This document shows positions 26,379-33,866 of a DNA stretch of 43,726 bases, piece after piece (the stretch's first letter is position 1; each line of letters begins with the position of its first letter). This DNA is from Ruminococcus flavefaciens. GTDB taxonomy: Bacteria; Bacillota; Clostridia; Oscillospirales; Ruminococcaceae. Below the pieces are notes generated by a model that saw only the letters and a program-made list of their open reading frames with translations, did not search any database and was not told where the DNA came from. Where the stretch lies: the NCBI GenBank assembly GCA_902762855.1, contig CACWPR010000020.1, positions 1 through 43,726 of the forward strand, in the 5' to 3' direction. The position numbers were made by a program, and so were the translations under genes.

Positions 26379-27983
26379 ATGTATAAGATCGAAAAACTCA
26401 ACGAGCTTGCAAAGGTAGTCGCAGCACACAGAGCTGAGAACGCTGCTATGGAGCCGAGAAGAATGACTGCCGAGGAGAAGGATGACCTTCTCGCACATTT
26501 CCACCCCGACTATAAGCAGGACGAGTTCACAGTGCTCTCCGCAGGTGTGAACAAGGGTGATAAGGTCCCCACACAGCTTGCAGAGCTCTTACAGGGCAAG
26601 AGCCGCATTTCCGCAGGAGATGTAGACCTCACAAAGCCTGACTATGAGACAGATGTGCTCATCATAGGCGGCGGAGGAGCAGGTGCATCCGCAGCTATCG
26701 AGGCTGACGAGGCCGGAGTAAAGACAATGATCGTCACAAAGCTCCGTATAGGCGACGCAAACACAATGATGGCAGAGGGCGGCATCCAGGCTGCTGACAA
26801 GCCCAACGATTCTCCGGCTATACACTTCCTTGACGCTTTCGGCGGCGGACATTTCGCAGCAAAGCCTGAGCTTGTAGCAAAGCTGGTAACAAAGGCTCCT
26901 GAGGCTATCCAGTGGCTCAACAAGCTGGGTGTAGAGTTCGATAAGGAAGAGGACGGAACGATGGTCACCACTCACGGCGGCGGTACCTCCCGCAAGCGTA
27001 TGCACGCAGCAAAGGACTATTCCGGTGCTGAGATCATGCGTACTCTCCGTGACGAAGTAATAAACAGAGGCATCCCGGTAGTTGACTTCACAGCAGCTAT
27101 CGAGATAATCCTTGATGCAAACGGCAAGGCAGCCGGTGCAGTCCTCATGAACATGGAGACAAAGGAGCTCCTGGTGGCAAAGGCAAAGACAGTCATCATC
27201 GCAACAGGCGGTGCAGGACGTCTTCACTATCAGGGATTCCCCACATCCAACCACTACGGTGCAACAGCCGACGGACTTATCCTGGGCTACAGAGTAGGCG
27301 CAAAGCTGCTCTATGCTGACACTCTTCAGTATCACCCCACAGGTACAGGCTATCCAGAGCAGATATTCGGCGCCCTCGTAACAGAGAAGGTGCGTTCTCT
27401 CGGAGCAAAGCTGGTAAATATCGACGGTGAGGTATTCATGCATCCTCTTGAGACCCGTGATGTAACAGCAGCATCTATAATCCGTGAGTGTACAGCCCGT
27501 GACAAGGGTATCGAGACAAACCTCGGAAAGGCTATCTGGCTGGATACACCTATGATAGAGCTTATCCACGGCGAGGGAACTATCGAGAAGCGTATCCCTG
27601 CAATGATGAGAATGTTCGGCAAGTACGGCATCGACATCCGCAAGGAGCCTATCCTCGTTTATCCTACACTTCACTACCAGAACGGCGGACTTGACATCAC
27701 AGACGACTGTGCAACAGGTGTTGAGAACCTCTACGCAGCCGGAGAGGTTGCCGGAGGTATCCACGGCAGAAACAGACTCATGGGCAACTCCCTCCTTGAC
27801 GTTATCGTATTCGGCAGAAATGCCGGTATCTACGCAGCAGCCAAGGCAAAGGAGACTGCTGAACCTACAGGACTTACCCTTGAGCACATCGAGAAGTTCA
27901 ACAATGAGCTTGCATCTGCCGGAGTAGCAGGAGAGACAGCATCACCGATGCTCCTTCCCCACTACGCAAGAAGAGCAAAGTAA
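26379..27983 (+). CDS. frdA: Soluble fumarate reductase flavoprotein with non-covalent FAD site
   Basis: 534 residues. The FAD motif GGGGAGASA is at 97-105, after an unusual N-terminal extension of about 85 residues. Fumarate-site residues of the family are present: H318 (QYHPTG), R359 (ETRDVT, the proton-donor arginine position), H430 (PTLHYQNGG) and H461 with R463/N464 (HGRNRL). The histidine that binds FAD covalently in SdhA/FrdA (xHTxxAEGG) is N128 here, so FAD should be non-covalent, as in L-aspartate oxidase. NadB is an alternative, but the frdB partner and operon favour fumarate reductase. The gene is followed by a hairpin and a transporter gene. Confidence 0.85.
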   Translation: MYKIEKLNELAKVVAAHRAENAAMEPRRMTAEEKDDLLAHFHPDYKQDEFTVLSAGVNKGDKVPTQLAELLQGKSRISAGDVDLTKPDYETDVLIIGGGGAGASAAIEADEAGVKTMIVTKLRIGDANTMMAEGGIQAADKPNDSPAIHFLDAFGGGHFAAKPELVAKLVTKAPEAIQWLNKLGVEFDKEEDGTMVTTHGGGTSRKRMHAAKDYSGAEIMRTLRDEVINRGIPVVDFTAAIEIILDANGKAAGAVLMNMETKELLVAKAKTVIIATGGAGRLHYQGFPTSNHYGATADGLILGYRVGAKLLYADTLQYHPTGTGYPEQIFGALVTEKVRSLGAKLVNIDGEVFMHPLETRDVTAASIIRECTARDKGIETNLGKAIWLDTPMIELIHGEGTIEKRIPAMMRMFGKYGIDIRKEPILVYPTLHYQNGGLDITDDCATGVENLYAAGEVAGGIHGRNRLMGNSLLDVIVFGRNAGIYAAAKAKETAEPTGLTLEHIEKFNNELASAGVAGETASPMLLPHYARRAK

Positions 27984-27992
27984 TAGATATTC

Positions 27993-28012
27993 CGGGACGC
28001 TGATGCGTCCCG
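27993..28012 (+). other. GC-rich hairpin between frdA and the transporter gene
   Basis: CGGGACGC pairs with GCGTCCCG across a TGAT loop, 9 nt after frdA. There is no T-run (AAATCATG follows), so it may stabilise the upstream mRNA or lower expression of the transporter rather than terminate. Confidence 0.5.
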
Positions 28013-28048
28013 AAATCATGTTATATCAGAAAGATTGAGTGATAGATA

Positions 28049-29293
28049 ATGGAATTATTTGACGGTATACTTACCATAAAGAGCGTGACTTTCCTTATGT
28101 TTTCAGTCCTGGGCATTGCTGCACTCGGCTATATACTGGGAAGAGTCACGATAAAGGGCATCTCACTGGGAACAGCGGGAGTGTTCCTTGTGGCACTTCT
28201 TTTCGGATGCATTTTCCATGAGGAGCTTACCGGACAGCTTGTGACAAACATTACGGACAAGACAACAGGTGATATAGTTGACAAAGTATCATTCGTGGAC
28301 TCTGCACTAAAGATAGTAGATAACATCGGTCTCATACTCTTTGTTACAGCCGTAGGATTCATTGCAGGACCGAACTTCTTCGGGAACTTCAAAAAGAACT
28401 TCAAGTCCTACGTAGTACTGGCAGTGATAATCATATTCAGCGGCGGACTTGCCTGTGCAGGCTGCATAGCTGTCGGACGCAGCTTCACAGACCTTGACAG
28501 CAGTGAATTCACAGCGCTTATGACAGGTATTCTCTCCGGAGCACTGACAAGTACTCCTGGATTCTCCGCAGCTAAGGACGCAGCTCCTGACTATCAGAGT
28601 GCAGTATCAGTGGGCTACGGAATAGCCTATATCTTCGGTGTGCTTGGAGTAGTGCTCTTTGTACAGATAATCCCGAAAATACTTGGTGCCGATATGAGCA
28701 AGGAGCGTCAGCTCCTCAGAGCTGCTGATACAAAGAGCGACAAGAAGTCAGCTCCCGGCAAGCTGATAGAAATGGATGATTTCGGCATCATGCCCTTTGC
28801 ACTGGCGGCTGTTATCGGAATCTTCATCGGCTCTATAAAATTCAAGAACTTCTCACTTTCCACCACCGGCGGATGCCTGCTCGTTTCTCTCATCTTCGGA
28901 CATTTCGGACGTATCGGCAAGATAAATATCATGCCTAAGAATACGACGCTGAAGGTTTTCCGTGAGCTGGGACTGATGTTCTTCCTTATCGGCGCAGGTG
29001 TCTCCGGCGGAGCGAAGTTTGCCGAGTACTTCAAGGCAGTATACTTCATCTACGGCATCATCATGACACTTGTACCCATGATAATCGGCTTCCTGTTTGC
29101 GAAGTACGTGCTGAAGCTCAGTCTGCTGAACAATCTGGGTTCTATCACCGGAGGTATGACCTCCACACCTGCACTGGGTACACTTATCAGCACCGCAGGT
29201 ACAGAGGATGTAGCCTCAGCCTATGCGGCTACCTATCCTGTAGCTCTCATATCTGTTGTACTCGTATCGCAGTTTTTGATAATGTTATTCTGA
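28049..29293 (+). CDS. AspT/SucE (YidE-YbjL) family transporter, probable dicarboxylate exporter
   Basis: 414 residues with about 10 hydrophobic segments arranged as two Asp-Al_Ex repeats. Family marks are AALGYILGRVTIKGISLG, FIAGPNFF, TSTPGFSAAKD in repeat one and GGMTSTPALG in repeat two. Relatives include the aspartate:alanine exchanger AspT and the Corynebacterium succinate exporter SucE. Those proteins are about 530-560 residues and carry RCK_C/TrkA_C domains between the repeats; here only a short charged linker (~215-245) remains. Its position 65 nt after frdA makes succinate export the best guess; exchange of another dicarboxylate is possible. A strong terminator follows. Confidence 0.8.
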   Translation: MELFDGILTIKSVTFLMFSVLGIAALGYILGRVTIKGISLGTAGVFLVALLFGCIFHEELTGQLVTNITDKTTGDIVDKVSFVDSALKIVDNIGLILFVTAVGFIAGPNFFGNFKKNFKSYVVLAVIIIFSGGLACAGCIAVGRSFTDLDSSEFTALMTGILSGALTSTPGFSAAKDAAPDYQSAVSVGYGIAYIFGVLGVVLFVQIIPKILGADMSKERQLLRAADTKSDKKSAPGKLIEMDDFGIMPFALAAVIGIFIGSIKFKNFSLSTTGGCLLVSLIFGHFGRIGKINIMPKNTTLKVFRELGLMFFLIGAGVSGGAKFAEYFKAVYFIYGIIMTLVPMIIGFLFAKYVLKLSLLNNLGSITGGMTSTPALGTLISTAGTEDVASAYAATYPVALISVVLVSQFLIMLF

Positions 29294-29299
29294 TAAAGA

Positions 29300-29328
29300 G
29301 GCCGTTCCCGCAGAGGAACGGCCATTTA
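29300..29328 (+). terminator. Terminator of the fumarate operon
   Basis: GGCCGTTCC (29300-29308) pairs with GGAACGGCC (29315-29323) and is followed by ATTTATT. Confidence 0.75.
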
Positions 29329-29350
29329 TTGCGAACTTGTACGATATTGC

Positions 29351-29379
29351 TTGACAAAACGCAATGTGTAGGATATAAT
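29351..29379 (+). promoter_or_regulatory. Sigma-A promoter
   Basis: Perfect TTGACA (29351-29356), 17-bp spacer, TATAAT (29374-29379), for the small membrane protein at 29411. Confidence 0.75.
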
Positions 29380-29410
29380 GTTGGTATATGATATATTGGG
29401 GGAATTTAAT

Positions 29411-29842
29411 ATGACTATGACGAGAAAGCGAACTCTTTTCAGGAGGATATTGCTGCTTGTCCTTGCGGGGGTAGGGAGCTTTGCCCTGCTGACGGTCTGT
29501 GGCATTTACTTTTACCTGTACCGGTTCGGTTATGGTTTAAGGGAACTGCCGAAAACACTTGCAGTATTCTGTCATCTCAGCGATGGGTTCACCGTTGAGG
29601 AAAGGCAGTACGGTGACAGGGCGTACACCGTGTACATAGGCCGGAACGACTCAGAGCACTACACAGACCTAATGGAGGAGAAGGGGTACGAGGAGACAGA
29701 CCGCAGAGGTGCAGTAGGGGTATACAGCATACCTGCGGAGGGCTCAGACACGTCCTTTTCGATAGCTGAGACTCTGGAATGGTGTTTCTGGTTCAGACTC
29801 TACGAGATAGACAATGGCTACCGGATAGAGGATTTTGAATAA
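29411..29842 (+). CDS. Small membrane-anchored protein of unknown function
   Basis: 143 residues. A basic N-terminus (RKRTLFRR) leads into one transmembrane helix (~12-32), followed by a soluble domain of about 105 residues, probably outside the cell. I do not recognise the family. The start at 29411 follows GGGGGA; the longer ORF start at 29378 would overlap the -10 box and is rejected. A second ATG at 29417 is possible. The gene has its own promoter and terminator, so it is monocistronic. Confidence 0.65.
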   Translation: MTMTRKRTLFRRILLLVLAGVGSFALLTVCGIYFYLYRFGYGLRELPKTLAVFCHLSDGFTVEERQYGDRAYTVYIGRNDSEHYTDLMEEKGYEETDRRGAVGVYSIPAEGSDTSFSIAETLEWCFWFRLYEIDNGYRIEDFE

Positions 29843-29849
29843 AAAACGA

Positions 29850-29880
29850 CTGCTGTCCATAACGGGCAGCAGCTTTGTTG
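29850..29880 (+). terminator. Intrinsic terminator
   Basis: CTGCTGTCC (29850-29858) pairs with GGGCAGCAG (29864-29872), then CTTTGTTGT. Confidence 0.7.
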
Positions 29881-29930
29881 TATATGCACATAAATTTTGC
29901 TTAATTCTTGTTACATCCTACAAAGACAGT

Positions 29931-29960
29931 TTGATTATCGTCTTTTTTTCCTTTTAAAAT
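29931..29960 (+). promoter_or_regulatory. Probable promoter of the esterase gene
   Basis: TTGATT (29931-29936), 18-bp spacer, TAAAAT (29955-29960). Confidence 0.45.
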
Positions 29961-30010
29961 CACTATTTATTGCAGAACGAAAAAAGTTCTGGAAGAATGG
30001 AGGGAATATC

Positions 30011-31645
30011 ATGAAAAGAATAACAGCACTTATTTTATCACTTGCATTTTTAGTCAGCACAGGCTCATGTGCAGCCGGAGGGAAGAGCAGCTCTGCAAGC
30101 GGTGATGCCTCAGCGATGACAGAGGAGCTTTCCGCACCTGAGAAGCTGACGAATCACATGACAGAGAACGAGCGGAGCAAAATATCAGTGGGAGAGCTCA
30201 CAGTCTTTGAGCATGAGCAGAAAGAACAGGAACCCATAGTCCCCACGGACGGTGTCTATCTTGAGCTCTGGACTTATGATGACAGCCTTGCGGATTACAA
30301 AAAATATTACGATGAGAGCCCTGAAGATTTTGACGGTATGTCCTTCGAGGAGGCCGTCAAATACAACGATAAATTTTTTAAAGAGTTTCACGGAGGATTT
30401 ATCGACGGAGAAATGGTCTTTACATTTGGTCTTGATCCGATCATCGGATACGACGGCGGAGAGCTCACGATAGATGCACCGCTGCCTGTGTACACCATGA
30501 CGGATGACGGAGAAAATTTCTATTATGTTGATGCGTATAAAAACAAGGTCCCCGAAGAAGAGGCTGTCGAAAGACTGACCAAGTATTATAATGAGCAGCC
30601 AAAGATCACATTTGAGAGCTTTGAAGAGTTCAAGCCCTATATCAAGGAGTGTATAGACCTCAATATAGCTCTTTATCCTATGGAGAACCTGGAATATGAA
30701 GATGTATACAGAAAAGAATCCTATGATGAAGTTATAGAGCTTTGGGAGGCAGTTATCGACAACAATTATAAAACTCTTCCTGCAGGAACATCGGAGAAAT
30801 GGCAGGCGCAGTTTGATACTCCTGCGGAGGCCGTCTGGGAGATAGACCATGAGAAAGTCCAGGCTATAGCCCCATATGTAAAGGAGTACAACATCTACGA
30901 TGAGCAGCTCGATACCAATTTTGTGGTACACGTTACTCTGCCCCCGGACTTCGACCCGGACAGGACCTACCCTGCATTTGTTCTCACAGACGCCGTATGG
31001 CGCTTTAACAACTGTGCGGATATGCGTAAGTCAATGGAGGAGGGGAAGGCAGGAGACGTTATCCTGATAAGCATAGGCTACGATTATTCTATCAACGGAG
31101 CAGACGACACGAACCGTATAAAGTTTTTCTGTGACCGCTGTGAGGACTTCCTCAACTTCATCACTGACGACCTTATGCCCTACATGGGGGAGCAGTATAA
31201 TATTGACTTCGGAGATTCCACGTTCTTCGGCCACTCACTTGGCGGTACCTTTGCACATTATGCAGTATTCAACTCAGACAGGTACGAGAATCAGCCCTTC
31301 AAAAACTATATCATAGGCAGTCCAGCCTTCTGGTCACCTGGATTCCTACCCTATACTGAGGGAGACGAGTTCAAGGATGAATACGGCTATTTTGACCGCA
31401 ATGACAGCCTTGACAAGAACGTTTTCATCTGCGGAGGAGCTGACGAGGACCCTGTATATGAGGAATACTACGGCGAGAACGAGTCAACTCTTGAGGGCAT
31501 AGCAAGTCTTATGAAGAGACTGGAGGAGCATGGAGTTACAACAGCCGAGAGCAAGTTATACCCTGATTCCGAGCACTACCAGTTCATTCCTGAGATGCTT
31601 GTGGAGATGCTGGAGAAGTACTATCCCGCAGAGAAAATGAAATAA
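30011..31645 (+). CDS. Secreted lipoprotein-like esterase (Esterase D/enterochelin-esterase fold)
   Basis: 544 residues. The start at 30011 is chosen because GGAGGG precedes it and it opens a signal peptide ending TGSC, an imperfect lipobox with C20. An acidic region of unknown fold (~30-290) is followed by an alpha/beta-hydrolase of the esterase D type (~295-540). That domain has the nucleophile elbow GHSLGG with S409 and a late histidine in SEHYQF. Such domains act as feruloyl or acetyl esterases, or on siderophores; in this organism hemicellulose de-esterification is plausible. It carries no dockerin. The gene is flanked by its own promoter and a strong terminator. Confidence 0.75.
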   Translation: MKRITALILSLAFLVSTGSCAAGGKSSSASGDASAMTEELSAPEKLTNHMTENERSKISVGELTVFEHEQKEQEPIVPTDGVYLELWTYDDSLADYKKYYDESPEDFDGMSFEEAVKYNDKFFKEFHGGFIDGEMVFTFGLDPIIGYDGGELTIDAPLPVYTMTDDGENFYYVDAYKNKVPEEEAVERLTKYYNEQPKITFESFEEFKPYIKECIDLNIALYPMENLEYEDVYRKESYDEVIELWEAVIDNNYKTLPAGTSEKWQAQFDTPAEAVWEIDHEKVQAIAPYVKEYNIYDEQLDTNFVVHVTLPPDFDPDRTYPAFVLTDAVWRFNNCADMRKSMEEGKAGDVILISIGYDYSINGADDTNRIKFFCDRCEDFLNFITDDLMPYMGEQYNIDFGDSTFFGHSLGGTFAHYAVFNSDRYENQPFKNYIIGSPAFWSPGFLPYTEGDEFKDEYGYFDRNDSLDKNVFICGGADEDPVYEEYYGENESTLEGIASLMKRLEEHGVTTAESKLYPDSEHYQFIPEMLVEMLEKYYPAEKMK

Positions 31646-31680
31646 AAAGAGGGGAGACCTTATGCGGTCTCCCCTTGCTT
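31646..31680. terminator. Bidirectional terminator between the esterase gene and pyrE
   Basis: AGGGGAGACC (31650-31659) pairs with GGTCTCCCCT (31666-31675). The minus strand continues CTTTTTATTT, an excellent terminator for pyrE; the plus strand tail is weaker. Confidence 0.8.
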
Positions 31681-31693
31681 ATAGCAGTCTTAT

Positions 31694-32311
31694 TCAGCTT
31701 TGATTCCGTAAGTATTTCTGTATTCCAGCATTTTGTCGAGATATTCCTTGCCGGGAACGTACGATAGGGTAAACAGTAACGCCGAAGTCACGCTTTACCT
31801 CCTGAACTGCTGAGAGCTCGCCGGTACCTTTTTCCATACGGTCAACAGTGATGACCATACCGGTAACGTCAACATCAGCAGCACTTTTCAGCTTGGGCAT
31901 TGACTCACGGAGAGCCTTGCCTGAGGTCATAACATCGTCAATGATAACGACCTTCTCGCCGTCTGTGAGAGTCTTGCCGACGAACATACCGCCCTCGCCG
32001 TGGTCCTTGGCTTCTTTACGGTCAAAGCAGTAGGAAACGTCGATACCGAACTTGTTGCTGAGTGCAACAACGGCGGAAACAGCCAGCGGGATGCCCTTGT
32101 ATGCAGGTCCGAAAAGAGTCTCGACAGGGATGTTGTTCTCGTGGATACACTCGGCATAGTACTCGCCCAGCTTAGCGAGCTGAGCACCGGTCTTGTAATT
32201 GCCGCAGTTGATGAAATATGGAGCCTTGCGTCCGCTTTTCAGTGTGAATTCACCAAAAGTGAGGACTCCGCAGTCCACCATAAATTTAATGAAACTTTCT
32301 TTGTAAGTCAT
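31694..32311 (-). CDS. pyrE: Orotate phosphoribosyltransferase, with altered C-terminus
   Basis: 205 residues. PyrE joins orotate to PRPP to make OMP in pyrimidine synthesis. The start at 32311 follows CGGAGG. Typical parts are FTLKSGRKAPYFINCGNY, FGPAYKGIPLA, the flexible catalytic loop (DRKEAKDHGEGG) and the PRPP motif VVIIDDVMTSGKAL. After YPIV the reading frame leaves the family pattern and ends in about 20 unrelated residues. The other frame just downstream encodes VPGKEYLDKMLEYRNTYG, a normal PyrE C-terminus, and stops at 31690-31692. A deletion of roughly a dozen codons that is not a multiple of three, or a sequencing error, best explains this. The active site lies upstream of the change. 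It is in one unit with the zinc-ribbon gene. Confidence 0.85.
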   Translation of the reverse strand: MTYKESFIKFMVDCGVLTFGEFTLKSGRKAPYFINCGNYKTGAQLAKLGEYYAECIHENNIPVETLFGPAYKGIPLAVSAVVALSNKFGIDVSYCFDRKEAKDHGEGGMFVGKTLTDGEKVVIIDDVMTSGKALRESMPKLKSAADVDVTGMVITVDRMEKGTGELSAVQEVKRDFGVTVYPIVRSRQGISRQNAGIQKYLRNQS

Positions 32312-32348
32312 AGTATAACCTCCGTTGAAAAGAAAAAGATAATATGAT

Positions 32349-32702
32349 TCAGAGCCCGAAGAACTCAAATCCGCACTCAGGACAGCGAGGGTAGTCTATA
32401 TCCATTTCGCAGTCGCATTCCGGACATTTTTTTCTGGGGAGCTTGTCGATGCTGTCATCCAGGTCGGCCTTGAATCTGCCGGCGAAGTTGACGGGTTTAG
32501 TGTAGCGGAATATGCCGGCCATAGCTCCGCATTCGGGGCAGTAAAAGCCGAGGGTCTTGTCCAGCGGAGTCTCACAGTACTGGACTCCGTTCTGATAGAA
32601 AACAGCCACGGGGTATGACTTGTATATGCCCTTGTCAGTGCTGTGCTGCTCCATTCTGAATTCGCCCTGGAGCATAGGGGTACCGCAGAAACCGCAAATC
32701 AT
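32349..32702 (-). CDS. Zinc-ribbon protein of unknown function
   Basis: 117 residues with CxxC pairs at the start (C3/C6), the middle (YCPECG) and twice near the end (KCPECDC, RCPECG). Pairs of these probably bind two zinc ions. There are no helicase, nuclease or membrane features. GGAG stands 11 bases before the ATG. It lies 37 nt upstream of pyrE on the same strand and shares the consensus promoter at 32738-32766, so it is likely co-transcribed with pyrE; why is not clear. Confidence 0.75.
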   Translation of the reverse strand: MICGFCGTPMLQGEFRMEQHSTDKGIYKSYPVAVFYQNGVQYCETPLDKTLGFYCPECGAMAGIFRYTKPVNFAGRFKADLDDSIDKLPRKKCPECDCEMDIDYPRCPECGFEFFGL

Positions 32703-32737
32703 AAGCTCATCATCTCCGGAAAAAAGAATACAGATAT

Positions 32738-32766
32738 ATTATACCGTATTTTCTGTAGGATTGCAA
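32738..32766 (-). promoter_or_regulatory. Sigma-A promoter of the zinc-ribbon/pyrE unit
   Basis: TTGCAA (32761-32766), 17-bp spacer, TATAAT (32738-32743) on the minus strand. Confidence 0.7.
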
Positions 32767-32863
32767 GGGGAAATGATGAAAAACGGAAAGTTAGGTACAA
32801 AAAAGCCGGTATATATTATATGATTTTACAGAATAAAAATCTGCACAAAAAATCAAAAACCCC

Positions 32864-32892
32864 TTGCAAATAGTCCGGATAAGGGTTATAAT
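32864..32892 (+). promoter_or_regulatory. Sigma-A promoter of the SGNH-like gene
   Basis: TTGCAA (32864-32869), 17-bp spacer, TATAAT (32887-32892). Confidence 0.7.
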
Positions 32893-32939
32893 ATAAAAGA
32901 TGGCTTTAGGCCGGACGAATATAGTTTCAAGGAGTTCTT

Positions 32940-33800
32940 ATGGAAAAGAAAGGAACAGTCCACCATATATCCAACAAAAAACGGGGCAGACCAAAGGTGA
33001 AATTCAACTTCATGATGCTTGTGGTCATTTTTGCCCTTTCATTTATGAGCTGTTTTGCTCTGTATATGATAGCTGCCAATACAAATGACGATTTTCTCGA
33101 TGATGATGAGGACAAGATAGTAGTGCAGGAGCAGGCTACCGAGCCCGAAGAGGTCACGGATGCAACAGATGAAAACGGCGAGGCCGTAACTGCTGAGCCG
33201 GCGACAAATGCACCTGAGATAGTAAATCCTGTCCCTCAGTCTGAGGCTGTGGACGAGAGCTACTTTGACAGCTCATGTCTCGTAACAGACAGCACTCTGC
33301 TGAAAATGGGCGACTACACCGCATTCAAGGACATTATCGGAAATGAAGATCTGAATGCAATTGGCTGCAATGATGTCAAGGTAGAGTCGAACTACGGCAC
33401 CGTAACTGTCTACCAGATAATGCAGCTCAAAAAGCCTGTGAATATGTATATCATGCTTGGCAGCGACCTTGGCACGTCCTCCGAGGACGAGATGATAGCT
33501 GCCTATACGAATCTCATTGATAATCTTCACAATTACCTGCCTGACATGAAGATATATATCATGCAGCTCCCGCCGGCAGCGTATGACACGGAGGTTCTGA
33601 CCAACGAGATGATAAACAGCTACAACAGCAGGCTCCTTGCGGTTGCAAGAAATGCCGGAGTATACTGTATCGACACCAATACTGCGCTGAAGTCCGCAGA
33701 GGGAGTTCTGGCAGAGGAGTACTGGGATGCTGAGAGCAGCGCCCTGAGTGCTGAGGCATACAAGGCGATAAGCGACTATATACGTACACATACTGCATAA
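32940..33800 (+). CDS. Membrane-anchored SGNH/GDSL-like protein lacking the catalytic histidine
   Basis: 286 residues. A basic cytoplasmic N-terminus (KKRGRPKVK) and one transmembrane helix (~24-46) are followed by an acidic, Thr/Pro-rich linker (~50-105) and an extracellular SGNH-like domain (~110-286). Block I is reduced to VTDST (S118), block III resembles MLGSD, and the C-terminal block that is normally DxxH reads DAESSALSAEAYK, with no histidine. It may be a non-catalytic binding protein, or use other residues. AAGGAG precedes the ATG. The gene is monocistronic, with a consensus promoter and a 34-bp palindromic terminator. Confidence 0.7.
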   Translation: MEKKGTVHHISNKKRGRPKVKFNFMMLVVIFALSFMSCFALYMIAANTNDDFLDDDEDKIVVQEQATEPEEVTDATDENGEAVTAEPATNAPEIVNPVPQSEAVDESYFDSSCLVTDSTLLKMGDYTAFKDIIGNEDLNAIGCNDVKVESNYGTVTVYQIMQLKKPVNMYIMLGSDLGTSSEDEMIAAYTNLIDNLHNYLPDMKIYIMQLPPAAYDTEVLTNEMINSYNSRLLAVARNAGVYCIDTNTALKSAEGVLAEEYWDAESSALSAEAYKAISDYIRTHTA

Positions 33801-33803
33801 TAT

Positions 33804-33837
33804 GAGGGTACACCACAATATATTGTGGTGTACCCTC
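33804..33837. terminator. Perfect 34-bp palindrome, terminator and possible NrdR box
   Basis: Each 17-base arm is an exact complement of the other (GAGGGTACACCACAATA in the left arm), followed by CTGCTTTT. The centre CCACAATATATTGTGG matches 14 of 16 positions of the NrdR-box consensus and repeats at 34014-34029 upstream of nrdD. Confidence 0.7.
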
Positions 33838-33866
33838 CTGCTTTTCCGGACTTTCCGGAAAAGCAC
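33838..33866. other. Second perfect hairpin
   Basis: TGCTTTTCCGGA and TCCGGAAAAGCA form a 12-bp stem with a 3-base loop directly after the first palindrome. ACGAAAAATAG follows. Possibly a backup terminator or a minus-strand signal. Confidence 0.5.

Noticed and set aside
26589-27887. A 432-residue open frame on the minus strand inside frdA
   Set aside because: It is antisense to a well-supported flavoprotein gene, has no ribosome binding site, and its Cys/Leu/Val-rich composition is what the reverse of this codon usage gives.
26379-27983. L-aspartate oxidase (NadB) as the identity of the flavoprotein
   Set aside because: The non-covalent FAD site fits NadB, but the partner iron-sulfur gene, fumarase and transporter in the same operon and the lack of nadA/nadC favour fumarate reductase.
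32620-33088. Three short plus-strand frames (60-76 residues) between the zinc-ribbon gene and the SGNH-like gene
   Set aside because: They overlap the two divergent promoters and run into the SGNH-like gene in another frame; no sequence features.
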